NCBI GenBank assembly: GCA_017467985.1
Contig: JAFUJY010000283.1
Span: forward strand, 1-22,562
From: Bacillota bacterium
Lineage (GTDB): Bacteria; Bacillota; Clostridia; Lachnospirales; Bianqueaceae
Direction of reading: 5' to 3'
Length of the DNA: 22,562 nt
The position numbers and the translations under genes were made by a program. Numbering within the stretch: the first letter of the stretch is position 1; each line of letters starts with the position of its first letter. Under the pieces are notes generated by a model, which saw nothing but the letters and a program-made list of their open reading frames with translations, made no database searches and had not been told where the DNA came from. Shown in pieces: positions 14,379 to 21,364 of this stretch.

Positions 14379-14774
14379 ATGGATAAAACCAATTTAATCA
14401 AATATCTGATTCATATAGGTGTAGGTTTACTGCTGTTTGGGGTATGTGTGAGTACCCGAGGAGTATTCGATGCCGCCAGTACCCAGGAAATGTTCGGACT
14501 GCTGTCCGATTGCTTCCTGGTTCCCGGTCTGGTGATGGGCGGAATTGGGCTTCTAAGCTGGGTAGGGTCAGAAGGCACCTTTACCATGCTTCGTTATGGT
14601 TTTAGTATGGTGTTCAACCGACTGATCCATCCCAAAGAACAGTTTCCCGGCTATTATGAATACGCAACCCAGCGAAATGAGGAGCGTAAGCCTTGGCTGA
14701 AGCATTCTTTGATCGTGGGCACAGGATTTTTTGTTCTGTCCCTGATCAGTCTTGGGATTTATGCAGTAATATAA
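14379..14774 (+). CDS. DUF3899-type small membrane protein
   Basis: A 131-aa protein with about three to four hydrophobic segments: one near 9-24, one near 42-62 and one near 110-130. The central part (YGFSMVFNRL, then PGYYEYATQRNEERKPW) resembles the DUF3899 family of Firmicute membrane proteins, whose function is unknown. It starts one base after the oppF stop and has no clear ribosome binding site, so translation is probably coupled to oppF. Its place as last gene of the transporter operon suggests an accessory role in the membrane, but this is only context. Family call moderately sure. Confidence 0.7.
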   Translation: MDKTNLIKYLIHIGVGLLLFGVCVSTRGVFDAASTQEMFGLLSDCFLVPGLVMGGIGLLSWVGSEGTFTMLRYGFSMVFNRLIHPKEQFPGYYEYATQRNEERKPWLKHSLIVGTGFFVLSLISLGIYAVI

Positions 14775-14779
14775 AAAGT

Positions 14780-14811
14780 GGAGCTATCTCAACTGAGATG
14801 GCTCCTTTTTT
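14780..14811 (+). terminator. Strong, probably bidirectional terminator after the transporter operon
   Basis: GGAGCTATCTC (14780-14790) pairs with GAGATGGCTCC (14795-14805), 11 pairs with one G-U and loop AACT, followed by six T. On the minus strand the same stem is followed by AC and five T, so it could also stop transcripts from the convergent rhamnosidase gene. Confidence 0.9.
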
Positions 14812-14838
14812 GGATATAGTAGCTGTTTTTGATACCGC

Positions 14839-14872
14839 CAACTGAGAATTCTCAGTTGACAGCATCTTTTTT
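14839..14872 (+). terminator. Second terminator-like hairpin
   Basis: A perfect 20-base palindrome (14839-14858, arms CAACTGAG and CTCAGTTG around AATT) is followed after ACAGCATC by six T (14867-14872). The string CAACTGAGA is shared with the loop and stem of the preceding terminator. The eight-base gap before the T run may be bridged by GCTGT (14822-14826) pairing with ACAGC. Confidence 0.6.
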
Positions 14873-14891
14873 GTGTTGGTGGGCTAGGGTT

Positions 14892-15056
14892 GGCCCCAGC
14901 TTTTATTGAATTCTTGGAGCCAGGCCCCAGCTTTTATTGAATTCTTGGAGCCAGGCCCCAGCTTTTATAGAATTACTGGCACCAGGTTCCAACTTTCAGC
15001 AAATTACTGGCACCAGGTTCCAACTTTCAGCGATTTACTGGCACCGGCCCCCAGCC
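14892..15056. repeat. 31-bp direct tandem repeat, five units plus a partial sixth
   Basis: Units start at 14892, 14923, 14954, 14985 and 15016; the fifth is 30 bases, and a diverged partial copy starts at 15046. Units 1 and 2 are identical. Units 4 and 5 form a second type that differs at many positions. Unit 3 has the first half of type one and the second half of type two. Every unit begins GGNNCCA and ends TGGNNCC(A). There are no spacers, and the 31-base period would shift reading frame, so it is non-coding. It lies in the 3' region between the convergent transporter operon and rhamnosidase gene. Confidence 0.92.
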
Positions 15057-15063
15057 AATCAGC

Positions 15064-17010
15064 TTAAATCAACAATTCCGGAAAATCTTCCTTTACAATA
15101 ATGATCGGTGCGGAGGCCCAGGGATGGCAAAGGCTGGTATTCCACTTTTGGTCCTTGCCCCAAGCTTCGAAACAGGTGGTGGCATCCTCCCGCAGCATGT
15201 TTACCCAGGAGTGGATGCTGTCATTGAGCATCAAATCGAAAGCTTCTTGACGGTATCCGTTGTGGATCAAGCCCTTGAGTACAAAATAGGCGGTGAATAC
15301 GCCGCAGCACAGACCCTTTTCCAGAATCAGCTTTACCACAGGTTCAGGTTTTTCCACCATATTGAAGAACATGGGCAGGGCGTTGGAGTGAAGGGAGGTG
15401 TGCATGGAAACTTCGCTGTCGGCGAACAGTCCCAGTTCCGGACGGAAGAAAGCTTTGTAGAAAGCATCCCGTACAATATCAGCCTGGTAATCCGTGGTAT
15501 CACCAACGATTTCTGCCAGCTTCTGGGCGTAGAGCAGGGCACCGTAGTAATAAGAGTTCAGCACATTGTGGACACCGGGACCGATGGGCTTGGTGGCCTC
15601 AAAATCATAATCATCCCGCAGATTGGAGGGCCAGTCGATCAGGTTCCATTTTTCGGTGACATTTTCCAACAAGCCATCTTCACGGCGATAGAGGGCGAAA
15701 TAATCAATCATTCCCTGTACCGTGGGGTACAGCTTCTGTACAGTCTCCAGGTCACCGGTAATTTTATAATACTTATAGACCTGATAGGGGTAGAGCAGTG
15801 TGAAATCAGCGATCTCCTGGGCATAGGCACAGGGGGCACAGCACATGAGACCTTTGCAGATAAATGTAGAATCAGCAAAATCCAGCAGGGCCTTCTTATA
15901 CATAGCAGCATCTCCGGTGATGTAGGCGTGGGACTGGGCTGTGACGGTTAAATCCCCCAGATACTGACCCTTTTCCCGGGTGGGACAGTCCATGAAAACT
16001 TCCTGGGTACCGGTGAGTACACCCTGGCGGCAGATCTCCAGGATCTGATTAAGGGTCTCATTGTTGGTCTTGAAAGAAGCGGCGTTCTTGATGGGATAGC
16101 TGCGCTTGATCATGGTTACACTTTCCGGAGGAATGGGACCGGTGATTTCCAGCACACGGAAGGCCTTGTAGTCGTACCCTTCGGCGGCATCAATACCATT
16201 CAACGTCCAGGTCTCCACATAGGGATGCTCGCAATTGCTGATGGCCCGCATGTGGGACATGGCATGACCATCCAGGGCCTCTTCGCCGTAAGCCAAAGTC
16301 ACTACGCCAGGGATGGTGGGAGCGATACGGATACAGCCCGCATATTCTTTACCAAAGTCCAGCAGCCAGGAATTGTCGCCGGAGGACGTGATGGATACAG
16401 GCTTGATTTCCTCCACCAAGCAGGTCTTGGTGATCTGGGGACGGAGAGTATAGTCCACATACTTTTTCAAAGTAGCCTTCTGCCAATCCAGCTGCATATT
16501 GTAGGTGTTGATGTTCTCCAGGAACTGGGTCTTGTAGCCCACGGTCAGACCATCACCGTAATGATAATCATAGGCGTATTCCCAGGTCTCGTCAGAAACA
16601 CAAACCGTCTCATCCTGACACAGAAGTTCGCACCACATGCCCTGGCGCAGGTCGCCACTGACAAAGACGCGGTTATACAGTCCCTGGTAATAGGTGTGCA
16701 CCAGAATCTGGTTTTCGCCCTGTACAATATACTTGGAAACATCCACGGTATTATAGTTATAGGCAAAGTGATAGCTGGGGGCGGGGCCCATGCAGACAAA
16801 ATGACCGTTGATGTACAGCTTGTAGTAATCATCGGCGGTGATACGCATGGTATAAGCCTTGCCGGCGGTCAAAGTCAAATTTTTACGATATAAAATATGT
16901 TTGTTAACGTGCTCAGTGTCAGGTTTGTTCTTAGGAGCCAACTCTTTTCCAAAGATATCGATGGGCTTAAGATCAGCAAACTCATGACTGGAAATCCATG
17001 AAGCGTTCAT
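15064..17010 (-). CDS. GH78-like alpha-L-rhamnosidase family protein, cytoplasmic
   Basis: Six-hairpin glycosidase of the bacterial alpha-L-rhamnosidase family, 648 aa. The N-terminal beta domain carries ADDYYKLYINGH and the following GPAPSYHFAYNYNTVDVS, typical of rhamnosidase N-domains. The (alpha/alpha)6 catalytic region has the marker DCPTREKGQYLGD (341-353) in place of the classical DCPQRDERLGW form, so Glu346 is the likely but unproven acid residue. The C-terminal part shows TCFEAW and SLCHPWASAP. No signal peptide is seen, so it should act on imported rhamnosides or short oligosaccharides. The start is the ATG reading leftward from 17010, with AGGAGGT at 17017-17023. It is expressed from its own divergent promoter. 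Substrate specificity is uncertain. Confidence 0.85.
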   Translation of the reverse strand: MNASWISSHEFADLKPIDIFGKELAPKNKPDTEHVNKHILYRKNLTLTAGKAYTMRITADDYYKLYINGHFVCMGPAPSYHFAYNYNTVDVSKYIVQGENQILVHTYYQGLYNRVFVSGDLRQGMWCELLCQDETVCVSDETWEYAYDYHYGDGLTVGYKTQFLENINTYNMQLDWQKATLKKYVDYTLRPQITKTCLVEEIKPVSITSSGDNSWLLDFGKEYAGCIRIAPTIPGVVTLAYGEEALDGHAMSHMRAISNCEHPYVETWTLNGIDAAEGYDYKAFRVLEITGPIPPESVTMIKRSYPIKNAASFKTNNETLNQILEICRQGVLTGTQEVFMDCPTREKGQYLGDLTVTAQSHAYITGDAAMYKKALLDFADSTFICKGLMCCAPCAYAQEIADFTLLYPYQVYKYYKITGDLETVQKLYPTVQGMIDYFALYRREDGLLENVTEKWNLIDWPSNLRDDYDFEATKPIGPGVHNVLNSYYYGALLYAQKLAEIVGDTTDYQADIVRDAFYKAFFRPELGLFADSEVSMHTSLHSNALPMFFNMVEKPEPVVKLILEKGLCCGVFTAYFVLKGLIHNGYRQEAFDLMLNDSIHSWVNMLREDATTCFEAWGKDQKWNTSLCHPWASAPIIIVKEDFPELLI

Positions 17011-17040
17011 GACTATACCTCCTGGGTAGTATTTGCCTTG

Positions 17041-17069
17041 AGTATAGCATGGAAGGATGTTTTTTTCAA
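17041..17069 (-). promoter_or_regulatory. Sigma-A promoter for the rhamnosidase gene
   Basis: Read on the minus strand, TTGAAA (17069-17064) and TATACT (17046-17041) are 17 bp apart, and the -10 is preceded by TGC, an extended -10. RNA would start about 25 bases upstream of the start codon. Confidence 0.8.
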
Positions 17070-17082
17070 TATAAATTTTTGA

Positions 17083-17111
17083 TTGACAGCATGAATAGTT
17101 TGTTGTATCAT
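17083..17111 (+). promoter_or_regulatory. Sigma-A promoter for the aminotransferase gene
   Basis: TTGACA (17083-17088) and TATCAT (17106-17111) are separated by 17 bp, one mismatch in total. Its -35 box is only 13 bp from that of the divergent rhamnosidase promoter, so the two RNA polymerases may compete. Confidence 0.8.
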
Positions 17112-17142
17112 TATTGTATATTGTTTTAGAGGAGGTATTCCC

Positions 17143-18327
17143 ATGATTTCTGCGAAGATGAAATCTCTGGTTGCGAATGGTTCTGTCATCCGCGCCATGT
17201 TTGAAGAAGGTAAGAAAATGGCTGCCATTTATGGGGCAGAAAATGTATATGATTTTTCCCTGGGTAATCCCTGTACACCACCGCCGGAGAGCGTGCGCAA
17301 GGCTGCAGTGGAGATTCTGATGAATGAGCCGGAGATGATGGTGCATGGTTACATGAGCAACACCGGTTATGAGGATGTTCGTATCAGCGTGGCCCAGTCT
17401 TTGAATCGTCGTTTTGGTACGAATTTTGGTCCCGGCAATCTGGTGATGACCGTGGGTGCTGCCGGTGGTCTGAATGTGGCTTTGAAGACAATCATGGAGC
17501 CCGGTGACGAGGTAATGCTGTTCGCCCCCTATTTTGGCGAGTACAACAACTACATCAGTAACTTTGACGGTGTGCCGGTGGTGGTTCCGCCTAATTTTGC
17601 TGATTTTTCTATGAATCTGGCAGCGGCTGAGCCTTTGTTCAGCCCCAAGACCAAGGCTGTCATCATTAACTCTCCCAACAACCCCACCGGTGCAGTATAC
17701 ACTGCAGCCCAGGTGCAGCAGTTGGCTGATTTGCTGGAGGCCAAGTCCAAGGAGTTTGGTCACACCATTTATCTGATTTCCGATGAACCCTATCGTGAGA
17801 TCGTGTACGGCGATTACGAGGTGCCCTATTTGACCAAGTATTATAAGAATACTTTTGTGGGCTATTCTTACAGTAAGTCCCTGTCCCTGCCCGGGGAGCG
17901 TATCGGTTATCTGGTGATTCCGTCAGAGATGGAAGGCTTTGAGGAGACCGTTGCGGCAGCATCTGTGGCCAATCGTATTCTGGGCTTTGTCAATGCTCCC
18001 TCGTTGTTCCAGCGTGTTATTGGCCGCTGCGCCGATGAAGTGTCCGATATGAGCGTTTATATCGAGAACCGCAACATCCTGTGCCGTGAGCTGAAGGCCA
18101 TGGGTTATGAGTTTATGGAGCCCCAGGGTGCATTCTACATGTTCCCCAAGAGCTTGGAGCCCAATGACAAGGCTTTCTGTGCTGCAGCTAAGGAGTTCCG
18201 TCTGTTGTTGGTACCCGGCAGCACCTTTGCCGGCCCCGGACATTTCCGTTTGGCATTCTGCGTATCCCGCGCAACGGTGGAGAACTCTTTGGAGAGCTTC
18301 CATCAGTTGGCGAAGAAATATAAATAA
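17143..18327 (+). CDS. PLP-dependent class I/II aminotransferase (aspartate aminotransferase-like)
   Basis: Fold-type I pyridoxal phosphate aminotransferase, 394 aa, cytoplasmic. Conserved residues are in place: Asn180 in NSPNNPTG, Asp214 and Tyr217 in ISDEPY, the cofactor-binding Lys245 in SYSKSLSLPGERIGY, and the carboxylate-binding Arg369 near the C-terminus (HFRLAF). The N-terminus MISAKMKSLV...DFSLGNP matches a clade common in Clostridia usually labelled aspartate or broad-range amino acid aminotransferase. The actual amino donor cannot be read from sequence; tyrosine or phenylalanine transamination would fit the nearby tyrA and aroA genes but this is speculation. AGAGGAGGT precedes ATG 17143. 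Ribosomal protein S1 begins 14 bp after its stop. Confidence 0.88.
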   Translation: MISAKMKSLVANGSVIRAMFEEGKKMAAIYGAENVYDFSLGNPCTPPPESVRKAAVEILMNEPEMMVHGYMSNTGYEDVRISVAQSLNRRFGTNFGPGNLVMTVGAAGGLNVALKTIMEPGDEVMLFAPYFGEYNNYISNFDGVPVVVPPNFADFSMNLAAAEPLFSPKTKAVIINSPNNPTGAVYTAAQVQQLADLLEAKSKEFGHTIYLISDEPYREIVYGDYEVPYLTKYYKNTFVGYSYSKSLSLPGERIGYLVIPSEMEGFEETVAAASVANRILGFVNAPSLFQRVIGRCADEVSDMSVYIENRNILCRELKAMGYEFMEPQGAFYMFPKSLEPNDKAFCAAAKEFRLLLVPGSTFAGPGHFRLAFCVSRATVENSLESFHQLAKKYK

Positions 18328-18341
18328 GGAGTAAATATACA

Positions 18342-19511
18342 ATGGAAGAAAATTTTAGCATGGAAGATTTTGCCGCGATGCTGGACCAGACCTTCCAGAA
18401 GGTGTACAATGGCGACATCATCGAAGGCAAAATCATCGAAAAAGACGCAAAGGGTCTGCTGGTGGACGTTTCCTCTTACATGGATGGTGTGCTGCCGGTG
18501 GAAGAACTGCTGTACGATGGCGAGTCCTACGACGCTTACAATGTGGGCGACAAGGTAACCGCCATGGTGAAGTATGTGAATACCCGTGAGGGCCAGATTC
18601 TGCTGTCCAAGAAGGAAGCAGACAAGCTGGTGATCTGGGATGACCTGAAGGAACTGCAGAACGAAGAGAAGACCATCGACGTTAAGGTAAAGCGTGTGGT
18701 AAATGCAGGTCTGCGTGTGGAATACAAGACCGTTGAGGGCTTCCTGCCCGCTTCTCAGGTAAGCATGGAGTTTGTGGATGATCTGACTACCTATGTGGGT
18801 AAGACCCTGACCGTGCTGATCAGCGATGTAAATGAAGATAAGAAGAACCTGGTGGTGAGCCGCAAGGTCCTGGAGCGTAAGGAGGCTGAAAACGCCCGTC
18901 AGAACATCTACACCTCTTTGACCCGGGGCACCACCCTCACCGGTAAGGTGGTAAGACTGACCAACTTCGGTGCATTTGTGGAGATCGCACCCCATGTGGA
19001 CGGTCTGATTCATGTGAATGACATGTCCTGGAAGCGGGTGAAGAGCCCGGCGGATGTGGTCAGCGTAGGCGACATCGTCAAGGTAACCGTTCTGGAGGTG
19101 GATGCTGTTCGTAATCGTATTGGCCTGAGTCTGAAGGATGTGGATGCAGATCCCTGGAAGAACATTCCCTTTGCGGCAGGTCAGATCGTAACCGGCACCA
19201 TTTCCAAGGTAATTGCCAGTGGTGCCTTTGCTGAGATCGCTCCCGGCTTGGAGGGCTACATTCACGTATCCAACATTTCTGAAAAGAAAGTAAATGTACC
19301 TGCGGATGTATTAAAGCCCGGCATGGAAGTCACTGCCAAGATCCTGAACATCGACGCTGCTCAGAAGCGCATCAGCCTGAGCATGAAGGCCGCGGTGAAG
19401 GAAGCCCAGGACAATGCAGAAAAGGCAGATTATCAGCAGTATCGTGCCGAAGTGGAGGAAGTAAGCACAAATTTAGGAGATTTATTTGCAGGATTGCAAA
19501 AAAATAGTTGA
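18342..19511 (+). CDS. rpsA: Ribosomal protein S1, four S1 domains
   Basis: RNA-binding protein of the small ribosomal subunit that helps mRNA binding, 389 aa, the usual size of the Firmicute form. Four OB-fold S1 repeats are visible near residues 22-90, 105-177, 193-263 and 279-349. The third and fourth contain the best conserved cores (TNFGAFVEIAPHVDGLIHVNDMS; ASGAFAEIAPGLEGYIHVSNIS). It lacks the IspH fusion seen in some Clostridia. AAGGAG (18326-18331) precedes ATG 18342 by ten bases. It may be co-transcribed with the aminotransferase. The promoter for the next operon begins at its stop codon. Whether it is a true ribosomal S1 or an S1-like paralogue cannot be settled here. Confidence 0.85.
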   Translation: MEENFSMEDFAAMLDQTFQKVYNGDIIEGKIIEKDAKGLLVDVSSYMDGVLPVEELLYDGESYDAYNVGDKVTAMVKYVNTREGQILLSKKEADKLVIWDDLKELQNEEKTIDVKVKRVVNAGLRVEYKTVEGFLPASQVSMEFVDDLTTYVGKTLTVLISDVNEDKKNLVVSRKVLERKEAENARQNIYTSLTRGTTLTGKVVRLTNFGAFVEIAPHVDGLIHVNDMSWKRVKSPADVVSVGDIVKVTVLEVDAVRNRIGLSLKDVDADPWKNIPFAAGQIVTGTISKVIASGAFAEIAPGLEGYIHVSNISEKKVNVPADVLKPGMEVTAKILNIDAAQKRISLSMKAAVKEAQDNAEKADYQQYRAEVEEVSTNLGDLFAGLQKNS

Positions 19512-19536
19512 CAAAAGACGATTTACATTATATAAT
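19508..19536 (+). promoter_or_regulatory. Perfect-consensus sigma-A promoter for DUF177-rpmF
   Basis: TTGACA (19508-19513), exactly 17 bp, then TATAAT (19531-19536). The -35 box contains the TGA stop codon of the S1 gene (19509-19511). RNA would start near 19543, about 25 bases before the DUF177 start codon. Confidence 0.93.
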
Positions 19537-19567
19537 AGTAGAAGTGACTCAAAGGGGAGGGATAGGT

Positions 19568-20092
19568 ATGCTGCAATATAATGTGCGCGACATTCTGGCC
19601 GACCCCCGGATCGTCATCACAGTGGAGGAGACTCTTGATCTTCCAAGTATTTCCTACGGCGGTGAGGAGATTGCCATTACACAGGCTCCTGTGGTCAGTG
19701 GTAAGATTCGTAATCTGGATGGGACGATGCCGGAGTATAAGGGTTCGGCCGAGCTGGTGATGAGGATGCCCTGTAGTCGCTGTATGGAAGATGTGGCGGT
19801 GCCGTTGTTATTGGAGTTTTCCCAGCGGTTCCTGCCGGCAGAATCCGTCGGTGATGATTGGGATGAGGACGCTGAGGTCTTTACGGAGTATCGGTTAGAT
19901 CTTCAGGATTTTGTCATGAACGAGATCATTTTGGGAGTACCCATGAAGGTGGTTTGCCGAGAAGATTGTAAGGGCTTATGTCCGAAGTGTGGTCGCAATT
20001 TGAATGAAGGGCCTTGTAACTGCGATTTTCATGAGGAAGATCCGCGCTGGGATGCGCTGAAGAGTCTGTTACAGGGTAAGAATAAAGATTGA
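19568..20092 (+). CDS. yceD: DUF177 / YceD family protein
   Basis: Member of the YceD/DUF177 family, which almost always precedes rpmF and has been linked to 23S rRNA accumulation in bacteria and plastids. 174 aa, normal length. Visible features are the CSRCMED motif in the central part and a C-terminal Cys cluster (CREDCKGLCPKCG, then CNC) that could bind zinc. ATG 19568 is chosen because GGGGAGGG (19554-19561) sits six bases upstream and the consensus promoter's RNA start is near 19543; the longer open frame starting at 19508 would begin inside the promoter. L32 follows 20 bp downstream with its own AGGAGG. Confidence 0.9.
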   Translation: MLQYNVRDILADPRIVITVEETLDLPSISYGGEEIAITQAPVVSGKIRNLDGTMPEYKGSAELVMRMPCSRCMEDVAVPLLLEFSQRFLPAESVGDDWDEDAEVFTEYRLDLQDFVMNEIILGVPMKVVCREDCKGLCPKCGRNLNEGPCNCDFHEEDPRWDALKSLLQGKNKD

Positions 20093-20112
20093 TGAGGCAG
20101 GAGGTGTAAAGA

Positions 20113-20301
20113 ATGGGAGCAATTGGTCCGAAGGGTAAGGTTTCCAAGGCAAGACGTGATAAGAGAAAGGCTAACTGGAAGCTTTCTACGCCCAGCCTTG
20201 CTAAGTGCAGCAAGTGTGGCGCGTTGATTATGCCTCACCGTATGTGCAAGGAATGCGGCACTTACAACAAGAGACAGGTTGTACAGGTTGCTGAAGACTA
20301 A
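20113..20301 (+). CDS. rpmF: 50S ribosomal protein L32
   Basis: Small basic ribosomal protein, 62 aa. It has the family core KARRDKRKANWKL followed by a zinc-ribbon pattern of two CxxC pairs (CSKC, CKEC) around MPHR. The N-terminus MGAIGPKGKVSK differs slightly from the more common MAVPKRK form. AGGAGGTG (20099-20106) precedes the start. A terminator follows 18 bases after the stop, so the operon is only DUF177-rpmF; the fatty acid genes often found next in Firmicutes are not here. Confidence 0.96.
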   Translation: MGAIGPKGKVSKARRDKRKANWKLSTPSLAKCSKCGALIMPHRMCKECGTYNKRQVVQVAED

Positions 20302-20318
20302 TCAGGCAAGCAGAAATG

Positions 20319-20344
20319 CCCCGGAAGATATCCGGGGTTTTTTT
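20319..20344 (+). terminator. Rho-independent terminator after rpmF
   Basis: CCCCGGA (20319-20325) pairs with TCCGGGG (20331-20337) around AGATA, followed by seven T. Confidence 0.93.
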
Positions 20345-20363
20345 GTTTTAAACTGCAGAAGGG

Positions 20364-20392
20364 TTGCGAAAAAAATCTTTTTGTGGTATATT
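20364..20392 (+). promoter_or_regulatory. Candidate sigma-A promoter for tyrA-aroA
   Basis: TTGCGA (20364-20369) and TATATT (20387-20392) are 17 bp apart. It lies between the rpmF terminator and the tyrA start and is the best match there. Confidence 0.6.
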
Positions 20393-20427
20393 AATGTAAA
20401 TTCCGAAAATAGTTAAGGGGTAGAGAT

Positions 20428-21360
20428 ATGATGATTGCAAAACGTGCGATTCCCAAGATGTTGTCGGAGGGAATTGTTGTAGTAGGATTAGGTTTGATGG
20501 GAGGGTCCATTGTCCGCTCTCTGAATGAATATTCCAATGAGTTTAAGATTAGTGCCATTGATATTAAGCGAGAACCCATTGAGCGGGCTATTGCAGACCA
20601 GATGATCGAAAATGGTGCGGTGGAGCAGGAAGAACCGGAGAAGACCGAGAAGCTCCTTTCGGAGAATCGGCTGATTGTTCTGTCCATGTATCCCGCAGGG
20701 ATGATTCGTTTCCTGGTGGAACATGGTAAGGCCCTGCAGCCGGGAACCGTTGTCATGGATATCTGCGGACTGAAGGGGGACTTTGTGGAGGAGGCCCAGC
20801 GCCTCATGCCCGAAGGCGTGGAGTTTATGGGTGCCCATCCCATGGCCGGTCGTGAGAAGGTGGGATATGAGAACGGGGACGGCGAAATGTTCCTGGGTGC
20901 CACCTTTATTCTTACGCCCACGGAGCACAATAAGCCGGAGACCATCCAGGAAATGTATACTTTTGCCCGCGTGCTGGGTTTTGCTCGAGTACGTGAGGTG
21001 GGCCCGGCGGAGCACGACAAGCTGATTGCCTATACTAGTCATATGCCCCATGTGCTGGCATCCGTTTTGATGCAGGCATGGCATGGAGAAGAGGATGTAA
21101 AGTCCTTTTCCGGCGGCGGTTTTCGTGATGCTACCCGCGTGGCTGACATTAATGAAAGCTTGTGGGCGGAACTGTTTATGATGAATTCCCATGCACTGAC
21201 ACAGCAGCTGCGGGATTTTTCCATTGCCTTTGGAGAGTTTTTGTCCCTAATGGAAGCGGCGGATTATGAAGGCATGAAAGAATACTTAAAGCGGTCCGGT
21301 GACCGTAAGCGGGAGTGGAATCGTGAGATTTCCCGTTCGGAGCTGGGCAAAAAGGGTTAA
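20428..21360 (+). CDS. tyrA: Prephenate (or arogenate) dehydrogenase
   Basis: Oxidative decarboxylation of prephenate to 4-hydroxyphenylpyruvate (or arogenate to tyrosine) with NAD(P), in tyrosine synthesis. 310 aa. The Rossmann motif GLGLMG lies at residues 20-25. The active-site segment GAHPMAGRE has His137, and YTSHMPHV carries His205 and His208. No chorismate mutase or clear ACT regulatory domain is fused; the C-terminus ends in a short basic tail. Start ATG 20428 has a moderate GGGG-type ribosome binding site at 20417-20420. aroA starts four bases after the stop, so the two are an operon. Prephenate versus arogenate preference is not determinable by eye. Confidence 0.92.
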   Translation: MMIAKRAIPKMLSEGIVVVGLGLMGGSIVRSLNEYSNEFKISAIDIKREPIERAIADQMIENGAVEQEEPEKTEKLLSENRLIVLSMYPAGMIRFLVEHGKALQPGTVVMDICGLKGDFVEEAQRLMPEGVEFMGAHPMAGREKVGYENGDGEMFLGATFILTPTEHNKPETIQEMYTFARVLGFARVREVGPAEHDKLIAYTSHMPHVLASVLMQAWHGEEDVKSFSGGGFRDATRVADINESLWAELFMMNSHALTQQLRDFSIAFGEFLSLMEAADYEGMKEYLKRSGDRKREWNREISRSELGKKG

Positions 21361-21364
21361 GAGT

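Noticed and set aside
14892..15056. CRISPR array
   Set aside because: Units are directly adjacent with no unique spacers, vary internally, and there are no cas genes.
17011..17763. Extended N-terminus of the minus-strand rhamnosidase
   Set aside because: The frame stays open upstream but crosses the divergent promoters and the aminotransferase gene; ATG 17010 has a strong AGGAGGT and the family begins there.
19508..19567. Earlier start of the DUF177 protein
   Set aside because: The extra codons coincide with a perfect promoter and the S1 stop, and ATG 19568 has a strong ribosome binding site.
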